Source: UBA2589 sp965223235 (GTDB taxonomy: Bacteria; Gemmatimonadota; Gemmatimonadetes; Longimicrobiales; Gaopeijiaceae). From it: a stretch of 64,000 nucleotides of DNA. Below, one piece after another: positions 1 to 9,300 of the stretch. The position numbers and the translations under genes were made by a program. The stretch covers positions 124,001 through 188,000 of the forward strand of contig CBDCVV010000012.1 in the NCBI GenBank assembly GCA_965223235.1, given 5' to 3'. The number at the start of each line of letters is the position of its first letter. The first letter of the stretch is position 1. A model generated the notes under the pieces. It searched no databases. It was not told the origin of the DNA and saw only the letters and a program-made list of their open reading frames with translations.

Positions 1-192
1 GAGGCCGTGTTCTTGGCCGGCTGGTTCCTCTGGAGTGCTCGTGGGACCGACTTCCGCGAGACCTGGACACTGTTCAGCCCCTACAACGTCGGGTCCGTGG
101 TCATCCAGTTCGCGATCGTCTTGGTCGTGTTACTCGCGCTGAACAAGCGACTCGCGCACGCCGTGCAACGCGTGCCGACGGACTCCACTTAG
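1..192 (+). CDS. C-terminal end of an integral membrane protein (partial)
   Basis: The frame is open from the first base of the window, so the start lies outside it. The 63 visible residues contain an aromatic stretch followed by one clear hydrophobic segment (VGSVVIQFAIVLVVLLAL, about residues 33-50) and a short basic tail ending at TAG. This is the last transmembrane helix and cytoplasmic tail of a membrane protein. Too little is visible to name a family. The next gene starts 37 bases downstream on the same strand. Confidence 0.6.
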   Translation, partial: EAVFLAGWFLWSARGTDFRETWTLFSPYNVGSVVIQFAIVLVVLLALNKRLAHAVQRVPTDST

Positions 193-229
193 GCCTCCAG
201 CTGCGGGGTCGGCACACGGGCTCCAGAGG

Positions 230-961
230 ATGGACTTCCATCACTTCGAGCAGTACGCCCACGAGGTCTTCGGAGAGATTCCGGAGGAGTACCGGGCTGG
301 GGTCGACACGCTCCGTGTCGTTCGTGAAGCGCAGGGACACCCAGAGCTGCCGGGCGTGTGGACGATGGGCGAGTGTCAAACCGAGGAGCACATCTCGGAC
401 TTCGGTAGTGCGGAGACCACCCGTTCGGCGATCGCGTTGTACTGGGGTTCCTTTCGGGAGGTTTCTGATCGGGAAGGGTTCGATTGGGAAGAGGAGATCT
501 GGGAGACGCTCACCCACGAGCTTCGGCACCACCTGGAATCGCTTGCGAGAGACGATGCGCTGGAGGAGGTCGACTACGCAGCGGATGAAGCGTTCCGACG
601 CTTCGAGGGCTCTTCCTTCGACCCGTGGTACTATCAGCGTGGTGACGAAGAGGCTCCCGGCGTGTTTAGGGTGGAGCGCTCGATCTACATCGAACAGCTC
701 TGGAGAGAGGTGGACTTCCTGAAAGCAACGCGCATCGACTTCACGTGGGACGGTATTCGGTACTCGATTCCTCGGCCCCTCGCGCTAGGGGATGTCCACT
801 TTGTGCTTCCGCACGGCGTGCGAAGCGCACCCGACGTGGTGGAGCTCGTACTCCTTCGGAGGCGTTCCTGGTCGAGCTTGCTTCGAGGGGTGTTTCGGTC
901 TCGACCTCCGCGCGTCCTGGAAAGTGAGGCCGAGGCCGTGCGCTCCGATTTGGATCCCTGA
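230..961 (+). CDS. Zincin-like metallopeptidase (Zincin_1/DUF1025 type) with C-terminal extension
   Basis: A 243-residue cytoplasmic protein with no signal peptide. The first 120 residues match the Zincin_1 layout: an N-terminal helix ending in an IPEEYR-like stretch, a strand of the IALYWGSF type, and the zinc-binding HExxH motif in THELRHHLE at about residues 92-100. His, Glu and His of HELRH would bind zinc and catalyse. Known family members are short proteins of roughly 110-140 residues that end soon after this motif. Here about 130 further residues follow, apparently beta-rich, ending in a basic then acidic tail. ATG at 230 is the first plausible start (GAGG upstream). The next gene starts 2 bases after the stop, so the two are probably co-transcribed. 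The substrate is unknown. Confidence 0.75.
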   Translation: MDFHHFEQYAHEVFGEIPEEYRAGVDTLRVVREAQGHPELPGVWTMGECQTEEHISDFGSAETTRSAIALYWGSFREVSDREGFDWEEEIWETLTHELRHHLESLARDDALEEVDYAADEAFRRFEGSSFDPWYYQRGDEEAPGVFRVERSIYIEQLWREVDFLKATRIDFTWDGIRYSIPRPLALGDVHFVLPHGVRSAPDVVELVLLRRRSWSSLLRGVFRSRPPRVLESEAEAVRSDLDP

Positions 962-963
962 CC

Positions 964-1749
964 ATGAACCTTCACGACGCGTATGGGCGGGTAACCCCGG
1001 CCGAGATTGCCTTCGGAGGACGAGACGCGCTCACCGCGTTCGCGGCCGCGGTAGACGCCGAGTGTGAGGACAGCGAGCTCGATCCCGTCGAAGTCGATGA
1101 CTTCGCGGGAGTCACCGCCGTGGAGGCCTTCGTTCGCAAGGCGTACGACGGCCCCCCGACCGGGCCCGCCGCACACAGCTACGCCCTACTGGCATTCCAC
1201 GCCTACCACCTGGCGAGGGCAGACTTTCAAAATTATCTACTCGCCGTCCCGGTCGTCCGCTTCCTTGTCGACGAGGCTCAGCGTGGCGAGCCGAGTCCAC
1301 CACATCGGTCGGGGTATGTGCAACTCCCGCGGCATTTGGTCTGGGAAGAGTCCGGGGCAGGGCCCTCGTCCGTGGACGGTATCTATTGGAGTCTGACTCC
1401 CCGAGGTGTTCTTCACGCACTGGTGGTGGCAGCCGTGCGCCCTGAGGCTGGGCAGATTCTTGCGCTGCCCCTACCCGTGGCACCGATCGAGGACGCGAAC
1501 AGATGGCTTACCCTGGAGGCGAGGCCGGATGGCCCAGACTTCGCGTCGCGCCTGCCGGGCGCTGAACTGGACCAGCTCTACTCCTTGACCACCGCGGGTG
1601 AGGCGTTGAAGCTGCTCGCCCGGGTTTTTGTCCTTCTTAGCGAGCGAGAGACGTCTATGACGCCTGCGCCGGTGGACTCGAAAGCGCGTGCCGAGGGCGA
1701 CCCGCCGCCATCGTCCTTACCATTCGCGCGCATCATCGTGAAGGAGTAG
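964..1749 (+). CDS. Conserved hypothetical protein
   Basis: A 261-residue soluble protein that I do not recognise. It starts with ATG 2 bases after the stop of the zincin-like gene and ends 7 bases before the endonuclease III gene, so it sits inside a tight run of co-directional genes. The sequence is acidic at the N-terminus and mostly helical in appearance in the first half. A hydrophobic patch lies around HALVVAAVRPEAGQILALPL (about residues 152-171). The C-terminus is low complexity. There is no signal peptide, no clear catalytic motif and no cysteine cluster. Its codon usage resembles its neighbours, which supports a real gene. Confidence 0.65.
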   Translation: MNLHDAYGRVTPAEIAFGGRDALTAFAAAVDAECEDSELDPVEVDDFAGVTAVEAFVRKAYDGPPTGPAAHSYALLAFHAYHLARADFQNYLLAVPVVRFLVDEAQRGEPSPPHRSGYVQLPRHLVWEESGAGPSSVDGIYWSLTPRGVLHALVVAAVRPEAGQILALPLPVAPIEDANRWLTLEARPDGPDFASRLPGAELDQLYSLTTAGEALKLLARVFVLLSERETSMTPAPVDSKARAEGDPPPSSLPFARIIVKE

Positions 1750-1756
1750 CGAGGAG

Positions 1757-2407
1757 ATGCCTCGAGAATCGAAGAAAGCGCGGCTCGAGAGAGCGGCGGA
1801 GGTGTACGGACTTCTCGCGAGCGAATACCCGGACGCTCACTGCGAACTCGTCTTCGAGACGCCGTTCCAACTCGCTGTAGCCACGATTCTCTCTGCGCAG
1901 ACGACGGATGTGCGGGTGAACGCCGTGACTCCGGCGCTCTTTGCGCGCTACCCCACGGCCCGGAAGCTGGCCGCAGCGCGCCAGGAAGACGTCGAGGAGC
2001 TGGTCCGGACTACAGGCTTCTTCCGAAACAAGGCCCGAAACATCATTGGCTTCGCCAGAGGAGTCATGGCAGAGCACGAGGGCGAGGTGCCGAAGACGAT
2101 ACGCGAGCTACATGCGCTCCCTGGTGTGGGTAGGAAGACGGCCAACGTCGTGCTCGGCAACGCGTTCGGCATCAACGAAGGCGTTGTAGTGGACACCCAC
2201 ATCAAGCGACTCTCGACCCTCTTGCGATTCACGAGGGAGAAGACGCCAGAGAAGATCGAGAAGGATCTGATGTCGATCTTCCCATCGGAGTCGTGGACGA
2301 TGTTGGCCCACCTCCTGATCTGGCACGGCCGCCGGGTGTGTGATGCCAGGAAGCCTCGATGTGAGGCGTGCGTGATATCTCACCTCTGCCCGTCGTCCCG
2401 CGTGTAG
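1757..2407 (+). CDS. nth: Endonuclease III (DNA glycosylase/AP lyase)
   Basis: A 216-residue base-excision repair enzyme that removes oxidised pyrimidines and nicks abasic sites. The helix-hairpin-helix LPGVGRKTANVVLG (about residues 118-131) carries the catalytic lysine. It is followed by VVVDTHIKRLS, which holds the catalytic aspartate. The C-terminus has the [4Fe-4S] cysteine pattern C-x6-C-x2-C-x5-C in the last 20 residues. Length matches the family (about 211 in E. coli). ATG at 1757 is preceded by AAGGAG at 1741-1746, at good spacing, with a second GAGGAG abutting the start codon. No residue of the active site is missing. Confidence 0.95.
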   Translation: MPRESKKARLERAAEVYGLLASEYPDAHCELVFETPFQLAVATILSAQTTDVRVNAVTPALFARYPTARKLAAARQEDVEELVRTTGFFRNKARNIIGFARGVMAEHEGEVPKTIRELHALPGVGRKTANVVLGNAFGINEGVVVDTHIKRLSTLLRFTREKTPEKIEKDLMSIFPSESWTMLAHLLIWHGRRVCDARKPRCEACVISHLCPSSRV

Positions 2408-2466
2408 ATCCCTCGTGCGAGGTGGGCGGGGCGGCGCGGGTACCGACCTCTGTTGACCTCGGTGCC

Positions 2467-2475
2467 TGATACACT
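2467..2475 (+). promoter_or_regulatory. Candidate extended -10 promoter for the HD-domain gene
   Basis: TGATACACT fits the extended -10 form (TG-n-TAnnnT) and lies about 48 bases upstream of the ATG at 2523, in the 115-base gap after nth. A TTGACC sits upstream at about 2452, but its spacing to the -10 is too short for a standard pair. Sequence match only. Confidence 0.3.
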
Positions 2476-2522
2476 CACGTTCGCCCGTCGCGTATCAACG
2501 ACCCAACGGAGGGCCCCGAGAG

Positions 2523-3092
2523 ATGCCGAATAGAGCCGACGCCGTCGCGCTCCTCGAGAGTTGGGTGGAGAACGACGGCCTTAGGAAGCACATGTACTCC
2601 GTGGAAGCGGCCGTCCGGCACTATGCACGGATGCGGGGGGAGGATGAGGAGGTGTGGGGTCTGGCCGGTCTGCTCCACGACCTCGATTGGGAGAAGCATC
2701 CTGAGAATCACCCCCTCACGGCGGTGGATCACCTTCGTGAAGCCGGGTACCCGGAGGAGGTGTTGCAGGCAATCCTCGCGCACCGCTCCGACTTCACGGG
2801 TGTGGAGCCCGTTTCAGAACTCGACAAGGTGCTTGTTGCCTGCGATGAGCTGTCCGGACTGGTCTTCGCGACGTGTCTCGTGCGACCGACCGGGATCGAT
2901 GATTTAAAGCCCAAGTCCGTAACCAAGAAGCTCAAGGACAAAGCGTTTGCGGCAGGGGTGAGTCGGGAGGAAGTACATCGAGGCGTCGAGCTCCTTGGGT
3001 TGGACCGAGCCGAGCATATTCAGAACGTCATCGACGCCCTACGGAGTGTTGCGTCAGAGCTAGAGATCCGAGGGGAGGATGTTTCCCGGTAG
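2523..3092 (+). CDS. HD-domain (HDIG-type) phosphohydrolase-like protein
   Basis: A 189-residue soluble protein with the HD superfamily pattern. An early histidine (KHMYSVEAAVRHYA, about residue 22) is followed by the HD pair in AGLLHDLDWEKHP (about residues 45-57), then a further His/Asp set around ILAHRSDF and VACDEL. These residues bind one or two divalent metals in phosphohydrolases. The protein has the size of the stand-alone HDIG proteins common in bacteria, whose substrate is mostly unknown. ATG at 2523 is preceded by GGAGGG about 9 bases upstream. It is separated from nth by 115 bases with its own promoter-like signal, so it is probably transcribed alone. Confidence 0.85.
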   Translation: MPNRADAVALLESWVENDGLRKHMYSVEAAVRHYARMRGEDEEVWGLAGLLHDLDWEKHPENHPLTAVDHLREAGYPEEVLQAILAHRSDFTGVEPVSELDKVLVACDELSGLVFATCLVRPTGIDDLKPKSVTKKLKDKAFAAGVSREEVHRGVELLGLDRAEHIQNVIDALRSVASELEIRGEDVSR

Positions 3093-3191
3093 AGAGTGAG
3101 GGAGGCCCTAGGCGTGAGGTCTAGGAACCACACTTTTGCCCGGCGGGTAGATTCGGTGCCCAATGCCTGAGCGGAAGCTACGAAGACGACG

Positions 3192-5666
3192 ATGCGCCGT
3201 GCCCTTTTCTTGGTCGCCCTGGTTGCGACGCCGATCGGGTCCAGCCGTGCTACGGCGCAGGACGTCGAGCTGCTCGGTCGACGGTACGGCACCCCCGTTC
3301 CCGATGGCTACCTCCGGACGAAGGCCACCCGACCCTCCTCGTTCTCCTTCGAACGCGGGTGGAAGCGACGCGCTCCAAATGTCCCTTCGGGTGGTGGCGC
3401 GGCGCTCGATCCGAGGCTCGGCCCCCTTCTGCTGGGACCGCGTTCAGGCCCGGTGGTCGGGACGTTCGAGATCCCGGTGTTGTTGGGAAAGTACGCGAAC
3501 TCGGGATCCCAGCCCCCCTTTAGCCGAGACACGATCGCAGAGGCGTACTTCGGTGCCGGACCTGGAACGATTACGGACTATTACGACGAGGTGTCGCGAA
3601 GCAACGTGACACTGCTCGGCGTCGTGCAGGAGTGGCTGGACGCACCGGGCGCCGACACCGTCTACACGGGGGGGCAGAGCGGGCTGACAGGCGGGGCCGG
3701 TGTCTTTATCAAGGATCTCCTTGCTCAGCTCTCGATCGACTGGGGTCCGTACGACAACGACGGCCCGGACGGAGTCCCTAACTCGGGAGACGACGACGGA
3801 TTCGTCGATGTTTTGGCCGTGGTCCATCCGACCCGTGGAGCGGAGTGTGGGGGCGGTGGCGCTTCCGATCGGATTTGGTCCCACCGATGGACTCTCTCTG
3901 GGGCCACGGGCTCGGTCTTCGTGACGAATACGCCCGTGACTGGCGGCGGCGGTGAGACGATTCGAGTGGATGACTACACAGTCCAACCAGCAATCGCATG
4001 TTCTGGCGGGGCGCTCTCCCCGATCGGTGTCTTCGCTCATGAACTAGGGCACGCCTTCGGACTTCCCGACTTGTACGACACCGATGGCGGGCACTCTGGA
4101 GCCGGAGTGTGGGATCTGATGGCGACAGGGTCGTGGGGGTGCAACAACGCCTCGCCCCACTCGCCCTGCCACATGGGTGCGTGGAGCAAGGCCGCGCTGG
4201 GGTGGGTCGATGTCCAGACGCTGGCCCCGGATCTCGACCACGGTAACCTCACTTTACCGCCGGTGAGTGAGTCTGGCGTCGTCTTTCGGGTCGATGCCCA
4301 AGACGGGTCCGGAGAGTATTTCCTGCTCGAGAATCGACAGCGCCTTGGGTACGATCAGGTGCTCTTCGACGAAGGCCTCCTGATTTGGCATATATCACCA
4401 GACGTGATCAACGCCCGCTGGGCTGCTAACTCTGTAAATGCGGACGACCATATGGGTGTGTGGTTGCGGCAAGCCGACGGGGAGGGAGACCTCCAGTCAG
4501 GGTCCGGCCGCGGGGACGCAGGTGATCCCTTTCCCGGGATCGACGACGTTCGTGCCTTCCACGCGGTTTCGACGCCTTCGTCTCGCACCTGGGACGGAGC
4601 GGTTTCGGGCCTGACGGTATACGATGTCGCCAAGTCGGGCGAGGACGTGGCGCTCGGGATCGCGACGAAGTCCACGCAGGTCGTCTTGGCCGCCGTGGGT
4701 GTGACCGATACTTCGGGAATCTTCACCGTGGACGGTCAGCCCGTCGACCCGCCAGGACTCGCGTTCACGACCTCTCCGTTCGTGCAACACGTCGTTGAAG
4801 TCGCCCCTGGTGAACCGCTCGCGGTGGGCGAGAGGCGCCCGTTCGTCGGGTGGGTCGACACCGGATCGTCCGAGCGATCCCGCACCTTGGTCGCCCCGGT
4901 GGGAGACACGACGATTCAGGCCGAGTTTGCAGGTCTTGAGTACGAGCTCGCGCTGTCGGTGACAGGGGCTCCGGTCGGTGTGTCGCCAGCGACCTTCACG
5001 AGCACACCGCCCTCGGCAGACCTCTGGTTCCCAGCCGGTGTCGGTGTCACCCTTTTGGCGACTCCCGTGACGGGGTTCTCGTTCCTCTCCTGGACTGGTG
5101 CGTTGGCCGGGCAGTCGAACCCGGCCTCGTTCGCAATGGGGACGCCCCTGGTTGCCAGTGCGGACTTCGAACTCGTGTACACGGTGGTCGACACCGTCAT
5201 CGCACTTCCCGCCGCGACTGAGCTCGATCTCACCTTCGAGGTAGCGAATGGCACCGCGCCGATCTCGTGGTCTTTGATCGAGGGGCCGGTCCCGGAGGGT
5301 CTGAGCATTACGAGTCAGGGGCGTCTCTCTGGGGCGGCTCTTGACCTTGGATCGTACCCGCTTGCAGTCCGGGCCGTCGATGCGAACGGCCTAACGGCTA
5401 CCGGGGTGATCACTTTGGAGATGCTCACTCCCGGGATCCCGCTCGAGCAAGCCGCGCAGCCTTTCCTTCTCTCGGGTACGCCTCTTTCCGCAGCGGAGAT
5501 CAATTTCCTGAACCGGCAAGGCAATGGAATCGCGCAGTACGACATCGGCGATTTCCGGGCTTGGGTGCTTTCGAGTCCTGATGTGCCCTTGAGCGCCGAG
5601 GTCACAGGCCCTTCCCCTCAGCGCGTGGTACTGCGGGTGGCCGGGTGGGAAGGAGAGCGGAGATGA
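3192..5666 (+). CDS. Secreted M6-family zinc metalloprotease with C-terminal adhesion-like domains
   Basis: An 824-residue exported protein. A signal peptide covers about residues 1-23 (hydrophobic core FLVALVATPIG, ending in ATAQ). The catalytic site is FAHELGHAFGLPDLYD at about residues 281-296, the HExxHxxGxxD signature of M6 (immune inhibitor A-like) peptidases. It is followed by a GVWDLMATGSWG Met-turn-like stretch. After the protease domain come a segment resembling divergent InlB B-type repeats (about 575-665), a putative Ig domain (WSLIEGPVPEGLSI to DANGLTATG, about 670-745) and a short tail (AEINFLNRQGNGIAQYDIGD) of unknown role. It probably degrades extracellular protein. The gene ends in a 4-base ATGA overlap with the next gene, a lipoprotein, so the two are probably made together. 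Confidence 0.85.
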   Translation: MRRALFLVALVATPIGSSRATAQDVELLGRRYGTPVPDGYLRTKATRPSSFSFERGWKRRAPNVPSGGGAALDPRLGPLLLGPRSGPVVGTFEIPVLLGKYANSGSQPPFSRDTIAEAYFGAGPGTITDYYDEVSRSNVTLLGVVQEWLDAPGADTVYTGGQSGLTGGAGVFIKDLLAQLSIDWGPYDNDGPDGVPNSGDDDGFVDVLAVVHPTRGAECGGGGASDRIWSHRWTLSGATGSVFVTNTPVTGGGGETIRVDDYTVQPAIACSGGALSPIGVFAHELGHAFGLPDLYDTDGGHSGAGVWDLMATGSWGCNNASPHSPCHMGAWSKAALGWVDVQTLAPDLDHGNLTLPPVSESGVVFRVDAQDGSGEYFLLENRQRLGYDQVLFDEGLLIWHISPDVINARWAANSVNADDHMGVWLRQADGEGDLQSGSGRGDAGDPFPGIDDVRAFHAVSTPSSRTWDGAVSGLTVYDVAKSGEDVALGIATKSTQVVLAAVGVTDTSGIFTVDGQPVDPPGLAFTTSPFVQHVVEVAPGEPLAVGERRPFVGWVDTGSSERSRTLVAPVGDTTIQAEFAGLEYELALSVTGAPVGVSPATFTSTPPSADLWFPAGVGVTLLATPVTGFSFLSWTGALAGQSNPASFAMGTPLVASADFELVYTVVDTVIALPAATELDLTFEVANGTAPISWSLIEGPVPEGLSITSQGRLSGAALDLGSYPLAVRAVDANGLTATGVITLEMLTPGIPLEQAAQPFLLSGTPLSAAEINFLNRQGNGIAQYDIGDFRAWVLSSPDVPLSAEVTGPSPQRVVLRVAGWEGERR

Positions 5667-6040
5667 GCATGAGGCAAGTCGTGGGCGCCGCACTCATGCT
5701 CCTCGTGACCACCGGGTGCGACAGTGGGCCAAGCGGGCCGGGCACACTCTTCGCCCGGGCGGCGGGGGAAGACCTGGGGGCCGTCCTTCTCGAAGTGGAA
5801 GGGGTGGGGATCCGTGGGTTCGTAGGTCGTGGAGGCACCCAGGTCTACCACTCTGCGCACCCTGATAGGAACGATGTGTACCGAGTCATTCTCGTCGACG
5901 AGCAGGGTGGGGAGTTGGGGGTCGAAATCGAGGTAGATGATCGCGGAATGGAAGGCCCCTTGATCACCGTGCTCCAAGCTGCTCGCACGGACAACCAAGC
6001 TGTGTCCGGGGCGCTGGCCATGGTCACTGTCGAGCGCTGA
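5663..6040 (+). CDS. Small lipoprotein co-transcribed with the M6 protease
   Basis: A 125-residue protein starting at the ATG that overlaps the TGA of the protease gene (ATGA), with GGAGAG just upstream. An upstream ATG at 5645 also exists, but it lies inside the protease gene and lacks a site. The N-terminus is a lipoprotein signal: MSMRQVVGAALMLLVTTGC with the lipobox cysteine at residue 19. The mature part is small, acidic and probably beta-rich (VYRVILVDEQGGELGVEIEV). I recognise no family. The fixed pairing suggests it may hold, inhibit or assist the protease at the outer membrane, but that is inference. Confidence 0.8.
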   Translation: MSMRQVVGAALMLLVTTGCDSGPSGPGTLFARAAGEDLGAVLLEVEGVGIRGFVGRGGTQVYHSAHPDRNDVYRVILVDEQGGELGVEIEVDDRGMEGPLITVLQAARTDNQAVSGALAMVTVER

Positions 6041-6190
6041 CGGTTCGCCGCTCGCCGGGTTGCTGGCATCACCGGCATCCGCCATCTTGCGCGGGCCGTA
6101 TTGCGCCGATGAAGGGTTCGGAGGTGGTGCGCACGGCCCTCCGATTCCGTTGAACCTGAGCCACTGGCCGCCCGGCCCAAGCCTGCCGAC
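6041..6190 (+). other. Intergenic region upstream of the MetS-like gene
   Basis: About 150 bases of non-coding sequence, which together with the small gene after it makes up the longest gap between large genes in the window (6041-6350). I see no tRNA fold, riboswitch core or strong terminator. Short GC-rich inverted segments are present, but none is followed by a T tract. The promoter of the small gene or of carB probably lies here, but no convincing -35/-10 pair can be picked out. Confidence 0.4.
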
Positions 6191-6301
6191 ATGACGCCAT
6201 CGAGCTGGATCACAATGATCACGATCATGGCCTTCGTGTGGGGAGGCTTCTCTCTGGTGTTGCTGACCGCGATTCGAAAGGAGTCCGGGAAGCGAGAGTG
6301 A
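6191..6301 (+). CDS. MetS-like small subunit of an NSS-type amino-acid transporter (36 residues)
   Basis: A single-helix peptide that a gene finder with a usual length cut-off would miss. It reads MTPSSWITMITIMAFVWGG and continues with a hydrophobic helix and the basic/acidic tail AIRKESGKRE. The register matches the MetS family: Met at position 9, a Trp-Gly-Gly at 17-19, a helix interrupted by the Gly pair, then a charged C-terminus. MetS proteins are short accessory subunits needed by sodium-coupled NSS transporters for methionine and alanine. Usually the gene lies next to the transporter, but none is adjacent here. The start lacks a strong ribosome-binding site. It could be a chance ORF, but the family-like pattern makes that less likely. 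Confidence 0.55.
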   Translation: MTPSSWITMITIMAFVWGGFSLVLLTAIRKESGKRE

Positions 6302-6350
6302 TCCGAACCGCGGCGAGGCTGGCTCCGTGCCCATGGCGTGACGACCAACT

Positions 6351-9300
6351 GTGCCCAGACGCGACGATCTAGAAACGATTCTCATTCTCGGGTCAGGGCC
6401 GATTATCATCGGCCAGGCCTGCGAGTTCGACTATTCAGGCACCCAAGCTGTCCGAGCCCTCAAAGAGGAGGGATACCGGGTAGTCCTGGTGAATTCGAAT
6501 CCTGCAACGATCATGACCGATCCGGACCTGGCGGATCGGACGTACATCGAGCCGATCACCGCCGAATGGGTCGAACGGGTGATCGAGCGAGAGAAACCCG
6601 ATGCTCTGCTCCCGACGATGGGAGGGCAGACCGCACTCAACGTGGCGATGGATCTGCACCGCGCTGGGGTGCTGGAGCGACACGGCGTCGAGTTGATCGG
6701 AGCGAACGAGCGTTCGATCGAGATGGCAGAGGATCGCGAGAAGTTCACGGAGGCGATGCACCGTATCGGACTGAAGGTCCCCACCGGTGGCTTCGCACGG
6801 ACGCTTGAAGAGGCGCTCGAGATTGTCGAAGGAACCCACTACCCGGCGATCGTGCGGCCATCGTTCACTATGGGGGGGACCGGGGGCGGAATCGCGTACA
6901 ACCGCGAAGAGTTCGAGATCCAAGTGCGGAAGGGCCTCGATGCTTCACCCATTACGGAGGTGTTGATTGATCGTTCCGTGATCGGATGGAAGGAGTACGA
7001 ACTCGAGGTTGTTCGAGACGGGATCGACAACGTCATCATCATCTGTTCGATCGAAAATGTGGACCCGATGGGGGTCCACACGGGTGATTCGATCACCGTG
7101 GCTCCCGCGCAGACGCTCAGCGATGCGGAGTATCAGAGGATGCGGAACGCCTCCATCGAAATCATCCGTGAGATCGGCGTCGAGGCTGGCGGTTGCAACA
7201 TCCAGTTCGCAGTGAACCCCGATGACGGCGAAATTCTGGTCGTCGAGATGAATCCGAGGGTGTCCCGATCATCGGCACTTGCCTCAAAGGCAACCGGATT
7301 CCCGATCGCGAGAGTTGGCGCCAAGCTCGCGGTGGGCTACCACCTGCACGAACTCCCGAACGACATCACGAAATGTACGCCGGCGTCGTTCGAGCCTGTG
7401 CTCGATTATGTCGTCGTGAAGTTGCCGCGGTTTGCCTTCGAGAAGTTCTCTGGCGTCGACGACACGTTGGGTGTCCAGATGAAGTCCGTCGGAGAGACGA
7501 TGGCGATCGGAAGAACCTTCCGCAGCGCTTGGCAGAAGGGATTTCGCGGGCTGGAGACGGGGCGGCATGGGTGGGTCACCAGTGTTCGACTCCAAGACGA
7601 TGGATTGACTGAGGACGCTCCGCCTCGTTTGCTGGGATCTCTCCGGAGACCCACGGCCAATCGACCCTTCCAGCTAAAGCGGGCGCTCGAGGCCGGGGTG
7701 ACGGCCGAGGAGATTCACCAGGCGACAGGGATCGACCCCTGGTTCCTGGATCAGTTCGAACAGATTCTCGAGTGGGAGAAGCGGTACAGAGAGGCTGAAG
7801 TCGTCTCGCCGGGATTGTTGAGGGCGATGAAGCGGGAAGGCTTCTCTGATCGCCAACTCGCCGACCTTCGAGGTGAGACCGAGGCGAGCGTCCGAGAGCG
7901 TAGATGGGAGTTGGGGATCCGGCCAACGTTCAACGTGGTCGACACGTGCGCCGGCGAATTTCCAGCCGAGACCCCGTACTTCTACTCTTCGTACGAATCG
8001 GAGTCCGAGAGCGTGCCGTCGGACCGGGAGAAAGTGGTGATTCTCGGGAGCGGGCCGAACCGTATTGGACAAGGCATCGAGTTTGACTACTGCTGTGTCC
8101 AAGCTGTGCTTGCTCTGCGTGACGCGGGTTACGAGACGATTATGATCAACTCGAATCCTGAGACTGTGTCCACGGACTTCGACGTCAGTGACAAGCTGTA
8201 CTTCGAGCCTCTCACCCTCGAAGACGTACTCGAGATCATTCATCTCGAACAGCCGCGAGGAGTGATCGTCCAGCTTGGCGGGCAGACGCCGCTCAACCTG
8301 GCTAAGGAGTTGGAGGCAGCGGGGGCGCCGATTTTGGGGACGTCGGTCGATGCCATTGATCGAGCTGAGGACCGAGATCGATTCGACGAAGTGTGCAGGA
8401 TTGTCGGCGCGCGAACCCCCGAGAATGGGATTGCCACCGATGTCGAGGAAGCGGTCGATGTAGCTGCCGGGATCGGGTTTCCGGTTCTGGTGCGACCTAG
8501 CTACGTCTTGGGCGGGCGGGCGATGCGGATCGTGTATGACGAAGTGTCCCTTCGGAAGTACTTCGACGAAGCGGTCCAAGCATCGCCGGACCACCCAGTG
8601 CTCATCGATCGTTTCCTCGAAGATGCATTCGAGGCGGATGTCGATGCCCTCGCAGACGGCACGGAGGTCGTCGTCGGCGGGATCATGCAGCACATCGAGG
8701 ATGCTGGAGTGCATTCTGGTGACTCAGCGTGCGTGCTTCCTCCGTACCTTCTGACGGGAGAGGCGCTGGCTGAGATCCGGGAGCTCACGCGGAGGTTCGC
8801 GCTCGAACTGGGCGTCGTCGGCCTCATGAACGTGCAGTACGCGATTCGCGATGGGATCGTGTATGTGCTCGAGGTAAACCCTCGGGCATCCCGGACCATT
8901 CCCTTCGTCAGCAAGGCCACGGGGGTGCCGCTAGCGCGTTTGGCCGCGCGGGTAATGGCGGGAGAGCGACTCGCGGACCTTGGCGTGCCAGCAGAGCCTC
9001 CCGTGCCGGGGGTTGCTGTGAAGGAGGCGGCGTTTCCCTTCAACCGCTTCGATGTCGACGTCCTATTGGGTCCTGAGATGCGCTCGACTGGTGAAGTGAT
9101 GGGCTTTGACGACTCGTTCGGCATGGCGTTTGCGAAGGCACAGGTCTCGGCCGGCAACATGCTTCCCGAAGAGGGGAGGGTGATCGTCACGGTCCACGAG
9201 CGCGATCGGGAGACGGTTACCCCGCTCCTCCGTCGTCTGCACGACCTTGGTTTCAGTCTCATGTCGACGTCTGGGACCCGAGACCATCTGACTCGTCTCG

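Noticed and set aside
5618..6409. A 263-residue minus-strand frame across the lipoprotein gene and carB leader
   Set aside because: Low-complexity shadow. It overlaps a clear lipoprotein signal and the MetS-like peptide on the other strand.
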